Below, one piece after another: positions 1 to 11,890 of a stretch of DNA of 64,000 nucleotides; positions within the stretch are counted from its first letter, which is position 1; every line of letters begins with the position of its first letter. The notes under the pieces are model-generated. The model was not told the DNA's origin, did not search any database, and worked only from the letters and a program-made list of their open reading frames with translations. This DNA is from Manihot esculenta. Lineage: Eukaryota; Streptophyta; Magnoliopsida; Malpighiales; Euphorbiaceae. Both the position numbers and the translations under genes were made by a program. The stretch spans positions 2,108,611 to 2,172,610 of the forward strand of contig NC_035177.2 in NCBI RefSeq assembly GCF_001659605.2, in the 5' to 3' direction.

Positions 1-1360
1 TCGGCCGCCGAACCTGCCTGTGGAGGCAGCCTTTGGCTGCCTAATCTGCCCCCGAAAGGATGGACTTTCGGATCTGGGAAGGCTTTCGGCAGCCGAACCT
101 GCCCCCGAAGGTTGGTGACTTTCAGATCTGTGGAGACCTTCGGCCGCCGAACCTGCCTCCGAAAGTGTCTGACTTTCGGATCTGTGGGGACCTTCGGCCG
201 CCGAACCTGCTGCCGAAAGTCCTCTGCCCAGCCTTCCTTTGCTTGATTCCTATGCATGTTTTGTTATGTTTTAGGGGGTTTTTGGGGAGTTGTTTAGAGT
301 CATGTAATAGTTGTGTTGGTCCCTCATTTGAGTCCACCTGTATAGGATCGGACCAGGGAGACCGTAGAGGCCTTCAGTGAACTAGCTACGTCATTGTTAG
401 GCAAGCGTCAGCCAGAGGTGAGTAGAACTAAACTAATCTATTGTTTTAAAGTAATCAAACTTTTTAGGCATGTTCATGCATCACGAATGCCATATTTATG
501 TATTAGGTTGTTTTACATTAGAATTCATGAATATGATGCATTGCATAATTTCCTGTTATTGTGGATAGATATTGGATGACCCACTAGCCCTTGATATGAT
601 ATGATATGATATGATATGATACGGAAGTCCAGATCGAGGCCCATTCTATGCCCCTGGCAATATGATAAGAGAAAGTCCAGGTCGAGGCCCATTCTACGCC
701 CTGGCATTTATGGATATGTTATGTTATATTTAAGCGAAAGTCCTGAGGAGTTCCGTCGAGGGTCAGGCACATTGGATATGTAGAGGGTTACTAGTGACAA
801 GTCCATCTTAATGTGAATTGTTTGTGTTGTGACGCATTTCATATGAGCATATGTTTATTAAACTGCTTTTATGTTCTGCTCACTAAGCTCTTGTAGCATA
901 TCCCTTTCCCCTAACCCTAGGTTTGTAGGAGCGCAGATAGCTTGGGAGAGTCGGCATAACTTTTGGTACAGTTTTAATGTAATAGAATAGTAGTAGACAT
1001 GTAATATTTTATGGATTAGAATTGTGCTTCGCCCTAATGATAATGTTGTAATCCCGGTTTTCATGATTTTTATGTAAAATTTTTATGTTTATGTTATGTT
1101 GAACCAAGCTGAGGCATGTATGTTGACCATATTGGAGCATTTGATGAGGGCTCTAGTATGGGTTTTATGTTTTCAGTTTATAATACATGCACAGGTTAAG
1201 CTTAGTTTCATGAAATGTTTAAGTTTTTGTATTGATGTATGATCATGTATGGGATTTTATCAGGTACACAGGATATATAGCAGGCTTGCTACGGGTTTCG
1301 GTGACCTTAAGTCGATCTGAATTCTAACGCCGATAGCGGTCCGATTTTCGGATCGTTACA
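1..1360 (+). repeat. Element A 5' LTR, 3' part
   Basis: This segment aligns with 22431-23259 of the 3' LTR of the same element. It ends in the family terminus GTTACA and is followed at once by the primer site. It holds 54-bp tandem units carrying the TTCGGCNGCCGAA dyad (1-230), a short GATAT microsatellite near 592-620, and the 'AGTCC..GAGGCCCATTCTA.GCCCTGGCA' tandem block (620-760). The promoter half of the LTR is off the window. Short reading frames here come from the in-frame tandem repeat and are not considered genes. Confidence 0.85.
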
Positions 1361-1362
1361 GA

Positions 1363-1376
1363 GTGGTATCAAAGTC
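1363..1376 (+). other. Primer binding site of element A
   Basis: TGGTATCAAAGTCC begins three bases after the LTR end. It is a two-mismatch version of TGGTATCAGAGCC, the complement of the initiator-methionine tRNA 3' end used by most plant gypsy elements. It marks where minus-strand DNA synthesis would begin. Confidence 0.8.
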
Positions 1377-1630
1377 CTAGGTTCACATGGTCGGACCTAG
1401 AAAGTGTCGGCCTCATAGATGTTATAGAAGGGCAAGCACAATAGGAAAAATTATGTCCACTAGGATAGGATGTAGAGTCCTGTCTTGACGAATGTATGAT
1501 GATGTGTAATGCCATGATATTATGCATGTGCATTAATGATATGTTATGTATGTGATGTGGGTTCATATGTATCCGCATGAACTATATGATGCTAATGTTT
1601 ATGTGTTATATGTTTTTTTCAGAAAACAGA

Positions 1631-1830
1631 ATGCAAGGCTCACGTCGATCTACATGATTGACAGGAGCTCCACCTGAGAATGAGGGCATGGATGCCTTTC
1701 CCCCTGCTCTGCCAAGAGCACGGTCTAGTAGAACTAGTAGAGGAGAATCATCAAGGGACCCTAGAAGGTCTTTTGATGTAAACAGGAGGAGAAAATATCC
1801 TGATAGAATGTCTGCGGATGTGAGGGAAAT
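1631..1830 (+). pseudogene. Element A gag, N-terminal fragment
   Basis: The ATG at 1631 follows a TTTTTTCAG acceptor-like tract, as in elements C and D. The ninth codon is TGA where the relatives read CGA (Arg), a C-to-T change at a CpG typical of decay of methylated DNA. The frame then continues with the basic, Ser/Arg-rich N terminus seen in B, C and D ([19 protein letters not shown]) until solo LTR A1 interrupts it. Confidence 0.8.
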
Positions 1831-3946
1831 TGTAATACCCGGCTAGAGTCCGGCATCGGAAGTCTACTTTCCGGTGGAATCCAGGATGTCGGAACCCTCT
1901 AGCAGGGGAAGATTTATGTTTTTTTTTATGTGTTTTAGTAAGTTTTAATGTTTTAAAGTGTAAAGGAAATGAGTTTTTGAAAGAAAAGAGTCAAGGAAGA
2001 AATGCAAGGTTCGGCCGCCAAAGGTGAAGTTCGGCCGCCGAACATGCATGATTTTTGGTTTCACGTTTGGCCGCCGAAGGTGGTCTGGCCAGCCACCTAT
2101 AAAAGGCCCTAGGTCAGTGAAATGGATAAGTTTCTTCCATTTTCACAGACAGAGGTGAGACCATGCTCTTCCTTGGGTGATCTTCATGATGTTTACAAAT
2201 CTTTCAAAGTTTTGATGAATTTGTATGTTGTTTTGAAGGTTTTGAGCTAAAAACCAAGATTTTGAAGTTTGGAGAGTTTGAGAGTGAGTTTCTCCACATC
2301 TCCACGTTAGGATCACATATCCTCTAGATCTTCAAGAGGTAAGTGTAGATCCTTAGCTTCTTTGCTGTTTTATGAAGGTTTTATGGAGGTTTATGGGTGG
2401 AGATGCATGATTAGGGTAAGTTGAGTTTTTGGTTGATTTGTGGTCAAAGCATGCTTATGTGTTTAGTTGTGATGTTTGTTGGGGTTTTGAGGTAGTTTTG
2501 GACCCATTTGTGCATATGCTTGAGTATATGTGTGTTGTAGAGTTAAGGTTTGCATGTTTGAGAAGTTTGGAGGAAGATTGCATGAAGTTGAGCAGGGTTC
2601 TGCCTTAGTGGCAAACCCAGTTTCGGCCGCCGAAAGAAGGTTCGGCCGCCGAACATGCTAAGGAGGTGGTTTCGGCTGCCTAAGCTTGCCTCCGAAAGTT
2701 TGGACTTTCGGCTCTGGAGGGGGGTTTCGGCCGTCGAAGGTGCCGCCGAAGGTTAGGGACTTTCGTCTCTGGAGAGGACTTTCGGCAGCCGAAGTGCCGC
2801 CGAAAGTGCTTGAGTTTCGGCTCTGGAAGGGACTTTCGGCCGCCGAACCTGCCGCCGAAAGTGCCCTGTCCAGCCTTCTTTTGCATGTTTTTCTTGATTC
2901 TTTTAGGATGGTTTAAGGGGGTTTTGGGGAGGTTTATAAAGTTGTTCTTGAGTTAGTGTGGTCCCTCATTGGAGTCCATCTGTGTAGGAACGGACCAGAG
3001 GAACCAAAGAGATCAGCAGTGAGCACTGCTTCAGAGTTTTCAAAGTCAGTTCAGAGTCAGCCAGAGGTGAGTGGAACTAAACTAAACTTAAGCTTTTATA
3101 ATGAGAACTTCAAAGAGCATGTTTCATGCATCATGATTGAGCAATAGGTTGATTGCATTAGACTTCACGAATATGTTGCATTGCATCTATATTGTTGTTG
3201 GTGTGGGTGATAGTGGATGATCCATTAGTCCCTGAGTAAGACCAGGACCCCATTCTACGGCCTGACACGGTATATGGTAAGTTATTATGATGTGTACAGG
3301 AAGTCCAGGACCCCATTCTACGGCTTGGCACGAGTTTAGGATGTCGGGACTATTTGGGGACATGTTCATCTGTGATGATGTGAATTGTCTGTGCAGTGAT
3401 GCATTTCATGAGAGCATGTATATTACCATGTTTTCACTATTCGACTCACTGGGCTAGTATAGCTCACCCCTCTCCCTTAACCCCAGTCTTGCAGGATCAG
3501 AGTACAGGGGAAGTCAGAAGAGTACAGAAAGAGTAAAGAGTTTTGTAATAGCATAATGTGGACATGTAATATTTGTAAAGAGATGTAATGGTATTGTATA
3601 GAGTTTAGTGTTGTGCTAGACCTAGATGTGTTGTAAATCCTTTTGGTATACATGATCTATTATTGTATGTAACTGTTTTTCTGAGTATGGAAACCAGGCT
3701 TACCATAGTATGAGTTTAACCCGTCTAGAGCAAGCTCTAGTAAGGGGTTCTGTAAGTACAGAGATAGTGCATGCACAGGTAGAGCCGTGGTTCAGAGCAA
3801 AGTTTTATGCTTTTACAGAAAATGTATGATCATGTATGGGATTTTACAGGTACACAGATAGTATAGCAGGCTTGCTACGGGTCCCGGCGACCTTAAGTCG
3901 ACCTGGATCCTAGCGCCGGTAGCGGTCCGGATTTCGGGTCGTTATA
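1831..3946 (+). repeat. Solo LTR A1 inserted in gag of element A
   Basis: A 2116-bp LTR runs from TGTAATACCC to GTTATA (normally GTTACA). It is flanked by GAAAT on the left (1826-1830) and GAAAC on the right (3947-3951), a 5-bp target site duplication with one change. The gag reading resumes at 3947 as if nothing lay between, so this is a solo LTR left by LTR-LTR recombination of a full element. It contains the dyad pair at 2010 and 2030, a TATA box at 2098 and the splice-donor-like AAGAGGTAAG near 2336. Confidence 0.9.
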
Positions 3947-5029
3947 GAAACAGTGGAAGATGATCGGAGAAGAGATGGAAGTTTGGGTGTGAGTATGTCA
4001 GAATAGGGTATGGGAGAATCACAAGGAGGAGCTCAGGCCTCGGGTTTTGCTTGCCCACCACAGTACCAACCCTACCCACAGGGACCAGGGTATCCTATGG
4101 GAGGCACATCGGATTTCTCTAGCTACAACCCATATCCCTCATTCATGCCCTATCCTCCCTACTATCCTCCATATCCCCCCTACCCGATGTTTTCACCCCA
4201 CCTTTTGATCACAATCCAGCAAGCTCTAACCCAGGGAATGCTGCACCTCCTCCCCCCCAGTAGAACCAGTGGTTCTTGAAGCCCAATCATCCAGACCTAA
4301 CCCATCAATTGGGAGCAAGGTGAAGATGACAGACTATTTGAAGCTGGATGCTCCTAAATATAAAATAGGAGATGATCCGTTTGAGTACCTCAAGACGGTG
4401 AAAATGATAACTGATGAGTTGGAGGCTAGTGATAGCAGAGCCATTCAGATGGCGGGGTTCACTTTGAAATGCAAGAAGGCGAGGGAATGGTTTAAAAATT
4501 ATGTGGACCCGAGACTGAATAGCCTATCTTGGGAGCAGTTTGCTAATGAGTTTGCAGGATGGGCTTTTCCAGATAGTTCGAGGGAGTTGAAAGTGATAGA
4601 GTTTGAGCAGTTGAGGCAGACTGAGGATATGAGTGTAGATGAGTACACAGATAAATTTCTAGAGTTGCTGCAGTTTGTGGGGCAGGCATACGACACTGAC
4701 CAGAAGAAAGCCAGGAGGTATATCATGAGACTCTGCTCTAGGTATTCCTCTCTGATCTTAGCTACAGAGAGGGAGAGTTTCCACACTATTGTGGATGCAG
4801 CACGGAAGATGGAGGCTAGTGCCATTATACAGGGGACAGTGAAGCAGCAGGTGGCATAGTCCTCGGGTTCCAAAATTCCGGGTACAAGGAAAATTGATAT
4901 CTCCTCTTTGAATTCTGCCGCCACAAGAGGTAAAAAGTGGGACAAATCCAAGTCCAAGAAGAACAAGTTCTAGAACATATTGAAGTCTGGTTTGGGAATG
5001 GGTGGTGGTTTAAGCTCTAGTTCGGATAA
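3947..5029 (+). pseudogene. Element A gag, central part (capsid region)
   Basis: The segment resumes the Gag read interrupted at 1830. A TAG stands where C has GAA (SEEGMG becomes SE*GMG), and there is a one-base deletion near 4200 in the Pro/Tyr-rich stretch. From 4269 to 4859 the retrotransposon Gag core is open ([10 protein letters not shown] at its start, then [19 protein letters not shown] and [10 protein letters not shown]). A TAG at 4857 replaces CAG. The basic linker before the zinc knuckle runs to 5029, where solo LTR A2 begins; the knuckle itself reappears at about 17838. Confidence 0.82.
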
Positions 5030-5111
5030 TGTAATACCCAGCTAGAGTCTGGCATCGGAATTCTACTGTCCGGTGGAATCCGGGATGTCGGAATCTTCTA
5101 GAAGGGTAAGC

Positions 5112-7195
5112 TGTAATACCCGGCTAGAGTCCGACGTCGGAAGTCCTGTAGGACGGTGGACTTTCTGATGTCGGAAGTCTCTAGAAGGGTAAGGGCTATG
5201 TTTTATATGGTTTTATACGCGTTTGCATGTTTTAAGTTGTAAAAGAAATGAGGTTTTGCAAGAAAAGCACCAAGGCAGAAAAGCCAAGGTTCGGCCGCCG
5301 AAGGTGACTTTCGGCCGCCGAACGTGCATGGCATTCGGGTTCTCATTCGGCCGCCGTAGTTGGTCTGGCCAGCCAACTATAAAAGGCCCTAGGTCGGTCA
5401 AATGGATAAGATTTGCTTTCCATTTGCACGAGCTGAGGTGAGACTTGATCTTCCTTGAGTGATTTATGTGTTTTCTCAAAGCTTTCATGGTTTTGATGGA
5501 TTTTCATGTGGTTTTGAAGTTTTTAAGCAAACGAGCAAAGGTTTGGAAGCTTGGAGAAGTTGAGAGAGGATTTCCCCATATCTCCACGTAGGGATCGTTC
5601 AATCTCTTGTTTGGAAGAGGTAAGTGAAGATCTTGAACTTCCTTTCTTGATTTTGAAGGTTTTATGGGAGTTGTATGGGTAGTATGCATGAGTAGGTTTA
5701 GATGAGGTTTTTGGTGATTTTTGTGTTAAAGCATGTTAAGTGTTGTTTGCTATGTGTATTTTGGAGGTGTTAGCCAAGGTTTAGACCTCTTTATGCATGT
5801 TCTATGGTATATGCTAGTTGGGAGTAGTTGCTATGCATGTTGAATAGGTTTTGGGTGCAGTTTGCATGAAACAGAGCAGGTTTCTGCCCAACGGGCAAAA
5901 CCAGGTTCGGCCGTCGAACCCCTTGTGGAGGCAGTTTCGGCTGCCAAAGCTTGCCCCCGAACATTTGGACTTTCGTCTCTGGAGGCAAGGTTCGGCCGCC
6001 GAAAGTGCCACCGAAGGTTGAGTTTCGTCTCTGGACGAGACTTTCGGCTGCCGAAGGTGCCGCCGAACATGCATGAGTTTCGTCTCTGGAGGGGAGTTTC
6101 GGCCGCCGAACCTGCCGCCGAAAGTGCCCTGTCCAGCTTTCTTTTGCATGTTTTATGTGCTTGTTCTAGGAGGCTTTAGAGGGTTTTTGGGGAGTTTCTT
6201 AGAGATGTTCTTGAGTGAGTTTGGTCCCTCATTTCAGTCCACCTGTGTAGGAACGGACCAGAGGAACCAAGGAGGTCAGCAGTGAGCACTGCTTCAGAAC
6301 CTGCAGAGTCAGTACAGAGTCAGCCAAAGGTGAGTGGAACTGAACTAAAGCTTTGACTATGAGAACTCAAACATTTTTAGCATGTTTCATGCATCATTTA
6401 TGCCATGTGTAGAGTATTGCATTAGTGAGCACGAAGATGTTGCATTAATCAGTGCATGTACAGATCAGGCGTAGCTTGGATTCATTAGCCCCCTGAATGA
6501 AGACCTGAGGAGCCCTGAAAGGGCCGGGCACACGGTACCATAGGGTGCTGAATGAAGACCTGAGGAGCTCCTTCGCGGGCCGGGCAATGTGGGGGAATTT
6601 TGAATTAGTCCGTCTGAGATGATGTGATTTACTTGTGTTGTGATGCATTCCATGAGATCATGTTTTATAACATGTTTTATATGTACTACTCACTGGGCTA
6701 GTATAGCTCACCCTCTCCCTTAACCCCCAGTCTTGCAAGTTCAGAGTCCAGAGAAGTCAGCAGGGTACAGATAAAGAGAAGAGTTATGTAATAGCTAGTG
6801 TGGACATGTAACTGTAAAAGATAGTTTATGTTGTTGAGATAATGCTTGACCATATGAGTTGTAATCCCTTTTATATTTATACATGGTCGATGATGCAAAT
6901 GATTTTATTGTATATGAAAAACCAGGCTTAACATTTTATGAGTTGACCCGCCTAGAGCAAAGATGAGAGCTCTAGCAGGGGTTGTACAGGACAGGGTTAG
7001 CGTATGCACAGGTTAAGTCTTGGAAGAGAGAAAAGTTTTAATGTTTATTGAAAATGTTTGATCATGTATGGGATTTCACAAGTACACAGAGTTCACAGGC
7101 ACACAGAGTTCATAGTAGGCTTGCTACGGGTCCCGGCGGCCTTAAGTCGATCTGGATCCTAGCGCCGGTAGCAGTTCGGTTTCCGGGCTGTTACA
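5112..7195 (+). repeat. Element B 5' LTR
   Basis: 2084 bp, TGTAATACCC to GCTGTTACA. It contains paired TTCGGCCGCCGAA dyads at 5290 and 5310, a third degenerate dyad at about 5347, TATAAAAGG at 5378, a GGAAGAGGTAAGTG splice-donor-like site (GT at 5620-5621), about three 54-bp tandem dyad units around 5966-6128, and two 'GAAGACCTGAGGAGC...GGGCCGGGCA' repeats (6498-6586). Confidence 0.93.
5290..5386 (+). promoter_or_regulatory. LTR promoter of element B: dyad pair and TATA box
   Basis: Two copies of TTCGGCCGCCGAA start at 5290 and 5310, exactly 20 bp apart. A weaker third copy lies at about 5347, and TATAAAAGG starts at 5378. The second dyad is 68 bp upstream of the TATA box. This spacing recurs in every LTR of the family seen here. 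The dyads contain GCCGCC, the core of the ERF-bound GCC box, but binding by such factors is only inferred. Confidence 0.7.
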
Positions 7196-7198
7196 GAT

Positions 7199-7212
7199 TG
7201 GTATCAGAGCCC
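7199..7212 (+). other. Primer binding site of element B
   Basis: TGGTATCAGAGCCC begins three bases after the LTR end and matches the complement of the initiator-Met tRNA 3' end (TGGTATCAGAGCC), the usual primer of plant chromoviruses. Confidence 0.92.
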
Positions 7213-7405
7213 TAGGTTCATATGGTCGGACCTATAGAGAAAGTCGGGCTTATAGAAGTCATAGATGGTCAAGCATCATAGGAAAGCATGTCCATAGGAT
7301 AGGATGTCCGTCCTGTCTATCTGTTGTGTGCATTGCTATGATTCATGCATGTGCCATATATGTTGCTAATGTGCTATGTTATGTGTGGTGTTCCAGAGAG
7401 TGAAG

Positions 7406-9571
7406 ATGCGAGGAACTCGTCGATCCGCGAGATTGACTAGAGTCCCACCAGAAAGTGAGGGTACAGCTGCTCGTCCTCCTGCATTGCCAAGGGCAAGATC
7501 TCACAGGTCAAGCAGGGAAGGAACGTCACGAGACCCTAGAAGGTCTTCTGACAAGAGCAGAAGAGGAGTAGATAGAGGGGGAAGATCAGAGGAAGAAAGA
7601 GATGCTATGGATGTTGGTCAGAGCAGAGGAGATGAAAGTATGGGTATAGGAAGGACGGAGGAAGGTCTGGGAGAGTCCCAAGGAGGCGTTCAGGCCTCGG
7701 GGTTTAGCTATCCATCCTTTCCACAGGGCCCGGGGTATCCGATGGGAGGTATGTCGGATTTCTCCAGCTTTGCCCCATATCCACCTTATATGCCCTATAT
7801 GCCTTATCCTTCTTTTTACCCACCATATCATATGTATCCACCCCCACCTTCTCATACAAGTTCAGCACAACCTGAACCAAGAGAAACAGTACCTCCACCA
7901 CCACCAGAACCTGTAGCCCCTGTTGTTGAAGCACAACAACCTAGTTCTTCATGGGGACATAAGGTGAAGATGACCGAGTACTTAAAGTTGGATGCTCCTA
8001 AATTCAATATAGGAGATGATCCCTTTGAGTACCTGAGTGCAGTCAGAATGATAACCAGTGAGTTGGGAGCTGATGAGAGCAGGGCCATTGAGATGGCAGG
8101 GTTCACATTAAAGTGCAAGAAAGCCAAAGAATGGTTCAAGAACTATATGGACCCCAGAATAGACAGCATGACATGGGAAGAGTTCGCCAATGCGTTCGCA
8201 GGGTGGGCTTTTCCTGACAGTTCCAGGGAGATGAAGGTTGTTGAGTTTGAACAGCTGAGACAGTCAGAGGAGATGAGCGTTGATGAGTATATAGATAAGT
8301 TCCTGGAATTGTTACCATACGTAGGTCAAGCGTATGATACGGATCAGAAGAAGGCAAGGAGATATGCCACAAGGCTTCACCCCAGGTATTTCTCCTTGAT
8401 TCTTCCAGCAGAGAAAGAGAGTTTCCACTCCATTGTGGATGCAGCCAAAAAAATGGAGGCGAGTGCCAGTCTACAGGGAACAGGAAAGCAGCAGGTGGCA
8501 CAGTCTTCGGGTTCTAAGACCCTCAGTGCAGCAGTTTCTGGCAGTAGAAAAGGAGAGAAGTTTAAGTCCAAGAGAGGCAAGTTCTGGAGCAGGATGAAGT
8601 CAGGACTGGGAATGGGAAACGGCTCCAGCTTTGGCTCAGGCAGTCCAGTATGTCAGAAATGTGGGAAACCACACAGAGGAGTTTGTCTGATGGGATCTAC
8701 AGCCTGCTTTAGATATGGGCAAGAGGGACATATTGCACGAGCATGTCCCCAGGCGACCTTTATGGCACCATCCCAGCAGATGACCTCAGGCAGTGTAGCA
8801 CAGCCAGCAGCTTCAGCCGTACCTCAGAGCAGTGGCAGAGGTAGAGGAAGAGGGTCAGCCTCTTCATCAGGGATGGGTTCTCGAGGTGCAGGTCCGTCAG
8901 CCCCAGCACGGATTTTCACCATGACGCAACAGGAGGCAGATACATCGAACACAGTGGTGTCAGGTAATCTCATCATTGGGTGTTCCGAGGTGTATGCTTT
9001 GATGGACCCCGGTGCTTCTCACTCTTTCATTGCTTCTAGAGCCGTAGAGAGGTTGGGTTTGATAGTCTCCGAGTTAGAGTGTCCTCTCTGGGTCAGTGGA
9101 CCTAGATGTGACCCATCATTGGCAGAGTCAGTCTGTCAAGTCAGTCCAGTGCGTATAGAGGGTAGATACCTTCCAGCTGACCTTGTGGTTCTAGAGTTGG
9201 CAGATTTTGATGTCATTCTAGGGATGGATTGGTTATCTACGTATAATGCTACCTTGAACTGCAGGGACAAGGTAGTCAGTTTCAGAGACCAGGATGGGTC
9301 AGAGTGTGTCTTCAGAGGAGACAGGAGAGGGACACCGAGAGGTTTGATATCAGCCCTTCAGGCTCGTCGGTTGTTGAGGAGGGGTTGTCAGGGGTTCCTA
9401 GCTCATGTGAGAGAGCTAGATATGCAGGTTAGGGAACCATCCTCAATACCAGTTGTTAGAGAGTTCCCAGATGTGTTTCCTGAAGAGCTTCCAAGACTAC
9501 CACCTGACAGGGAAATAGAGTTCGAGATAGAGGTAATGCCTGGTACGAGACCGATCTCTATTCCTCCCTAA
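7406..9571 (+). CDS. Element B gag-protease part of the gag-pol polyprotein
   Basis: The start chosen is the ATG at 7406 ([10 protein letters not shown]), matching the Gag start in C and D; an in-frame ATG exists at 7376. The open part is 721 codons: a basic N terminus, a Pro/Tyr-rich stretch, the Gag capsid core ([25 protein letters not shown]), zinc knuckles and an aspartic protease with MDPGASHSF. The first knuckle ([12 protein letters not shown]) is normal. In the second, [14 protein letters not shown] has Tyr for the second zinc-binding Cys, which should weaken RNA binding. The frame stops at TAA (9569-9571), where C and D read TAC (IPPYRMAP). Pol continues in the same frame after it, so this is one substitution and not an organised gag/pol boundary. 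Confidence 0.88.
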   Translation: MRGTRRSARLTRVPPESEGTAARPPALPRARSHRSSREGTSRDPRRSSDKSRRGVDRGGRSEEERDAMDVGQSRGDESMGIGRTEEGLGESQGGVQASGFSYPSFPQGPGYPMGGMSDFSSFAPYPPYMPYMPYPSFYPPYHMYPPPPSHTSSAQPEPRETVPPPPPEPVAPVVEAQQPSSSWGHKVKMTEYLKLDAPKFNIGDDPFEYLSAVRMITSELGADESRAIEMAGFTLKCKKAKEWFKNYMDPRIDSMTWEEFANAFAGWAFPDSSREMKVVEFEQLRQSEEMSVDEYIDKFLELLPYVGQAYDTDQKKARRYATRLHPRYFSLILPAEKESFHSIVDAAKKMEASASLQGTGKQQVAQSSGSKTLSAAVSGSRKGEKFKSKRGKFWSRMKSGLGMGNGSSFGSGSPVCQKCGKPHRGVCLMGSTACFRYGQEGHIARACPQATFMAPSQQMTSGSVAQPAASAVPQSSGRGRGRGSASSSGMGSRGAGPSAPARIFTMTQQEADTSNTVVSGNLIIGCSEVYALMDPGASHSFIASRAVERLGLIVSELECPLWVSGPRCDPSLAESVCQVSPVRIEGRYLPADLVVLELADFDVILGMDWLSTYNATLNCRDKVVSFRDQDGSECVFRGDRRGTPRGLISALQARRLLRRGCQGFLAHVRELDMQVREPSSIPVVREFPDVFPEELPRLPPDREIEFEIEVMPGTRPISIPP

Positions 9572-9574
9572 AGG

Positions 9575-11890
9575 ATGGCACCAGTAGAGCTGAGAGAATT
9601 AAAAGAGCAGTTGCAGGACTTGGTAGAAAAGGGTTTCATCCGCCCGAGTACCTCACCTTGGGGTGCTCCAGTACTGTTTGTCAGGAAGAAGGATGGACCT
9701 CTGAGACTTTGTATCGACTACAGGCAGTTGAACAAGGTCACTACCAAGAATAAGTATCCTCTACCCAGGATCGATGATCTATTCGACCAGCTGTCAGGAG
9801 CAGAATGTTTCTCTAAGATAGATCTAAGATTCGGATACCATCAGTTGAGAATCAGGGAAGAGGATGTACCCAAGACAGCTTTCAGGACCAGATATGGGCA
9901 TTATGAGTTCCTAGTAATGCCGTTCGGGTTGAATAACGCCCCTGCAGCATTCATGGATCTCATGAACAGAGTTTTCAGAGAGTACCTCGATCACTTTGTG
10001 ATTGTCTTTATCGATGATATCTTAGTGTATTCCAGGGATGCAGAGGAGCATGCCCAGCATCTGAGGATAGTCTTGCAGACTTTGAAAGAGCATGGCTTGT
10101 ATGCCAAGTTCTCTAAGTGTGAGTTCTGGCTGAGGAGCATTTCTTTCTTGGGGCATGTAGTTTCAGATGAAGGTATAGCAGTGGACCCCAAGAAGGTAGA
10201 GGCAGTAGCCAACTGGCCTACACCCATGACAGTAACAGAGATCAAGAGTTTCCTGGGTTTGGCAGGCTACTATCGGAGGTTCGTTCAGAACTTCTCGAAG
10301 ATTACTGGTCCGATGACTAGATTGACCAGAAAGAACCAGAAGTTCGTATGGTCAGAAGAGTGTGAAGAGAGTTTTGAAGAGCTGAAGAGACGGTTGACTT
10401 CAGCACCGGTGTTAGCTCTGCCGATCAGTGATGAAGACTTCACAGTGTTCTTTGATGCTTCCCGCGTGGGATTGGGTTGTGTGTTGATGCAAAATGACAG
10501 AGTGATAGCTTATGCTTCTAGACAGCTGAAGAAGCACGAGCTGAACTATCCTACACACGATCTGGAGATGGCAGCAGTTATCTTTGCACTCAAGATGTGG
10601 AGGCATTACCTCTATGGGGTAAAGTGTGAGATCTTCACGGATCATAAGAGCATGCAGCACATCTTGAGCCAGAGAGAGCTAAATTTGAGGCAGAGACGGT
10701 GGGTCGAATTGCTCAGTGATTATGATTGCAAGATCCAGTATCACCCGGGTAAGGCTAATGTTGTAGCCGATGCCTTAAGCCGAAAGTCACTCGGCAGTTT
10801 ATCCCACATTACAGCAGAGAGGAGGCCGGTGGTGAAGGATTTCTACAAGCTCATGGAAGAAGGGTTGCAGTTAGAGTTATCTGGTACTGGTGCTGTAATT
10901 GCACAGATGAGAGTTACTCCCGTGTTTCTTGAGCAAGTGGCTTTGAAACAGCACGAGGACCCTGAGTTAGTGAAAATTGCCAGGACTGTTCAGTCAGGCA
11001 ACAGTGTGGAGTTCAGATTTGACAGTGAGGGGATTCTTCATCACGGGAAGAGGTTATGTGTGCCAGATGACAGCAGTTTAAAGGAGGACATTATGAGGGA
11101 AGCTCATAATGCAAGGTATAGCGTTCACCCTGGAGCCACCAAGATGTATCAAGATCTGAGAAGAGTGTATTGGTGGCCAGCGATGAAGAGAGAAGTGGCA
11201 CAGTACGTGTCAGCCTGCGAAACATGTCAAAGGGTGAAGCTAGAGCACCAGAAGCCGGCTGGACTGCTTAACCCACTGCCGATTCCAGAATGGAAGTGGG
11301 AGAATGTAGCAATGGATTTTGTAGTGGGGTTACCGGCGACGTCCAACAGGATAGACTCCATATGGGTGATTGTGGATAGACTGACTAAATCTGCTCACTT
11401 CATTCCAGTCAGGAGTAACTATTCTGTGGACAAGCTAGCGCAGGTGTATGTCGAAGAGATAGTAAGGCTACATGGAGTTCCTGTGTCAATTGTATCAGAT
11501 AGAGGACCTCAGTTCACCTCCAGATTTTGGCGGAGTCTGCAAGCTGCTATGGGCACGAGGTTGGATTTTAGCATGGCTTTCCATCCACAGACAGACGGTC
11601 AGTCAGAGAGGACCATCCAGACCATAGAGGATATGCTCAGAATGTGTGTGTTAGACTTTGGCGGTTCTTGGAGGCAGCATCTACCTCTGGTGGAGTTTGC
11701 CTATAATAACAGCCATCATGCTAGCATAGGGATGGCTCCTTATGAAGCTCTGTATGGGAGGAAGTGCAGAACACCTGTTTGCTGGGAAGAGGTCGGAGAA
11801 AAGGCTCTTATAGGGCCAGAGTTAGTCGAGATTACCAGCAGATTCGTGCCTATCATCAGAGAGAGGATCAGAACAGCTGTCAGCAGATAG
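9575..11890 (+). CDS. Element B reverse transcriptase, RNase H and integrase part
   Basis: This is the same reading frame as the upstream gag-protease part, separated only by the TAA at 9569. It opens with [12 protein letters not shown] and covers the RT palm ([13 protein letters not shown], the FIDDILVYS catalytic box), RNase H ([18 protein letters not shown]) and integrase (zinc-binding [18 protein letters not shown] with [10 protein letters not shown], then the DDE core with SDRGPQFTS and [10 protein letters not shown]). The motif [10 protein letters not shown] has Phe for Ser of the usual RSGYHQL. The frame ends at TAG (11888-11890) where the relatives read CAG. Apart from that change and the upstream TAA, the enzyme region is undamaged. 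Confidence 0.9.
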   Translation: MAPVELRELKEQLQDLVEKGFIRPSTSPWGAPVLFVRKKDGPLRLCIDYRQLNKVTTKNKYPLPRIDDLFDQLSGAECFSKIDLRFGYHQLRIREEDVPKTAFRTRYGHYEFLVMPFGLNNAPAAFMDLMNRVFREYLDHFVIVFIDDILVYSRDAEEHAQHLRIVLQTLKEHGLYAKFSKCEFWLRSISFLGHVVSDEGIAVDPKKVEAVANWPTPMTVTEIKSFLGLAGYYRRFVQNFSKITGPMTRLTRKNQKFVWSEECEESFEELKRRLTSAPVLALPISDEDFTVFFDASRVGLGCVLMQNDRVIAYASRQLKKHELNYPTHDLEMAAVIFALKMWRHYLYGVKCEIFTDHKSMQHILSQRELNLRQRRWVELLSDYDCKIQYHPGKANVVADALSRKSLGSLSHITAERRPVVKDFYKLMEEGLQLELSGTGAVIAQMRVTPVFLEQVALKQHEDPELVKIARTVQSGNSVEFRFDSEGILHHGKRLCVPDDSSLKEDIMREAHNARYSVHPGATKMYQDLRRVYWWPAMKREVAQYVSACETCQRVKLEHQKPAGLLNPLPIPEWKWENVAMDFVVGLPATSNRIDSIWVIVDRLTKSAHFIPVRSNYSVDKLAQVYVEEIVRLHGVPVSIVSDRGPQFTSRFWRSLQAAMGTRLDFSMAFHPQTDGQSERTIQTIEDMLRMCVLDFGGSWRQHLPLVEFAYNNSHHASIGMAPYEALYGRKCRTPVCWEEVGEKALIGPELVEITSRFVPIIRERIRTAVSR

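Noticed and set aside
60..380. Open frames within LTRs encoding repeated RPPNLPPKV-like segments (also at 5862, 13169, 22367, 34547, 58605 and on the minus strand)
   Set aside because: They arise because the tandem unit is close to a multiple of three. Both strands are open at once, copies differ in frame and start, and no conserved start or domain exists.
9569..9571. The stop between gag-protease and RT of element B as a programmed readthrough site
   Set aside because: C and D read TAC at this codon, and the stop lies after the protease, not at the gag/pol border, so it is a private mutation.
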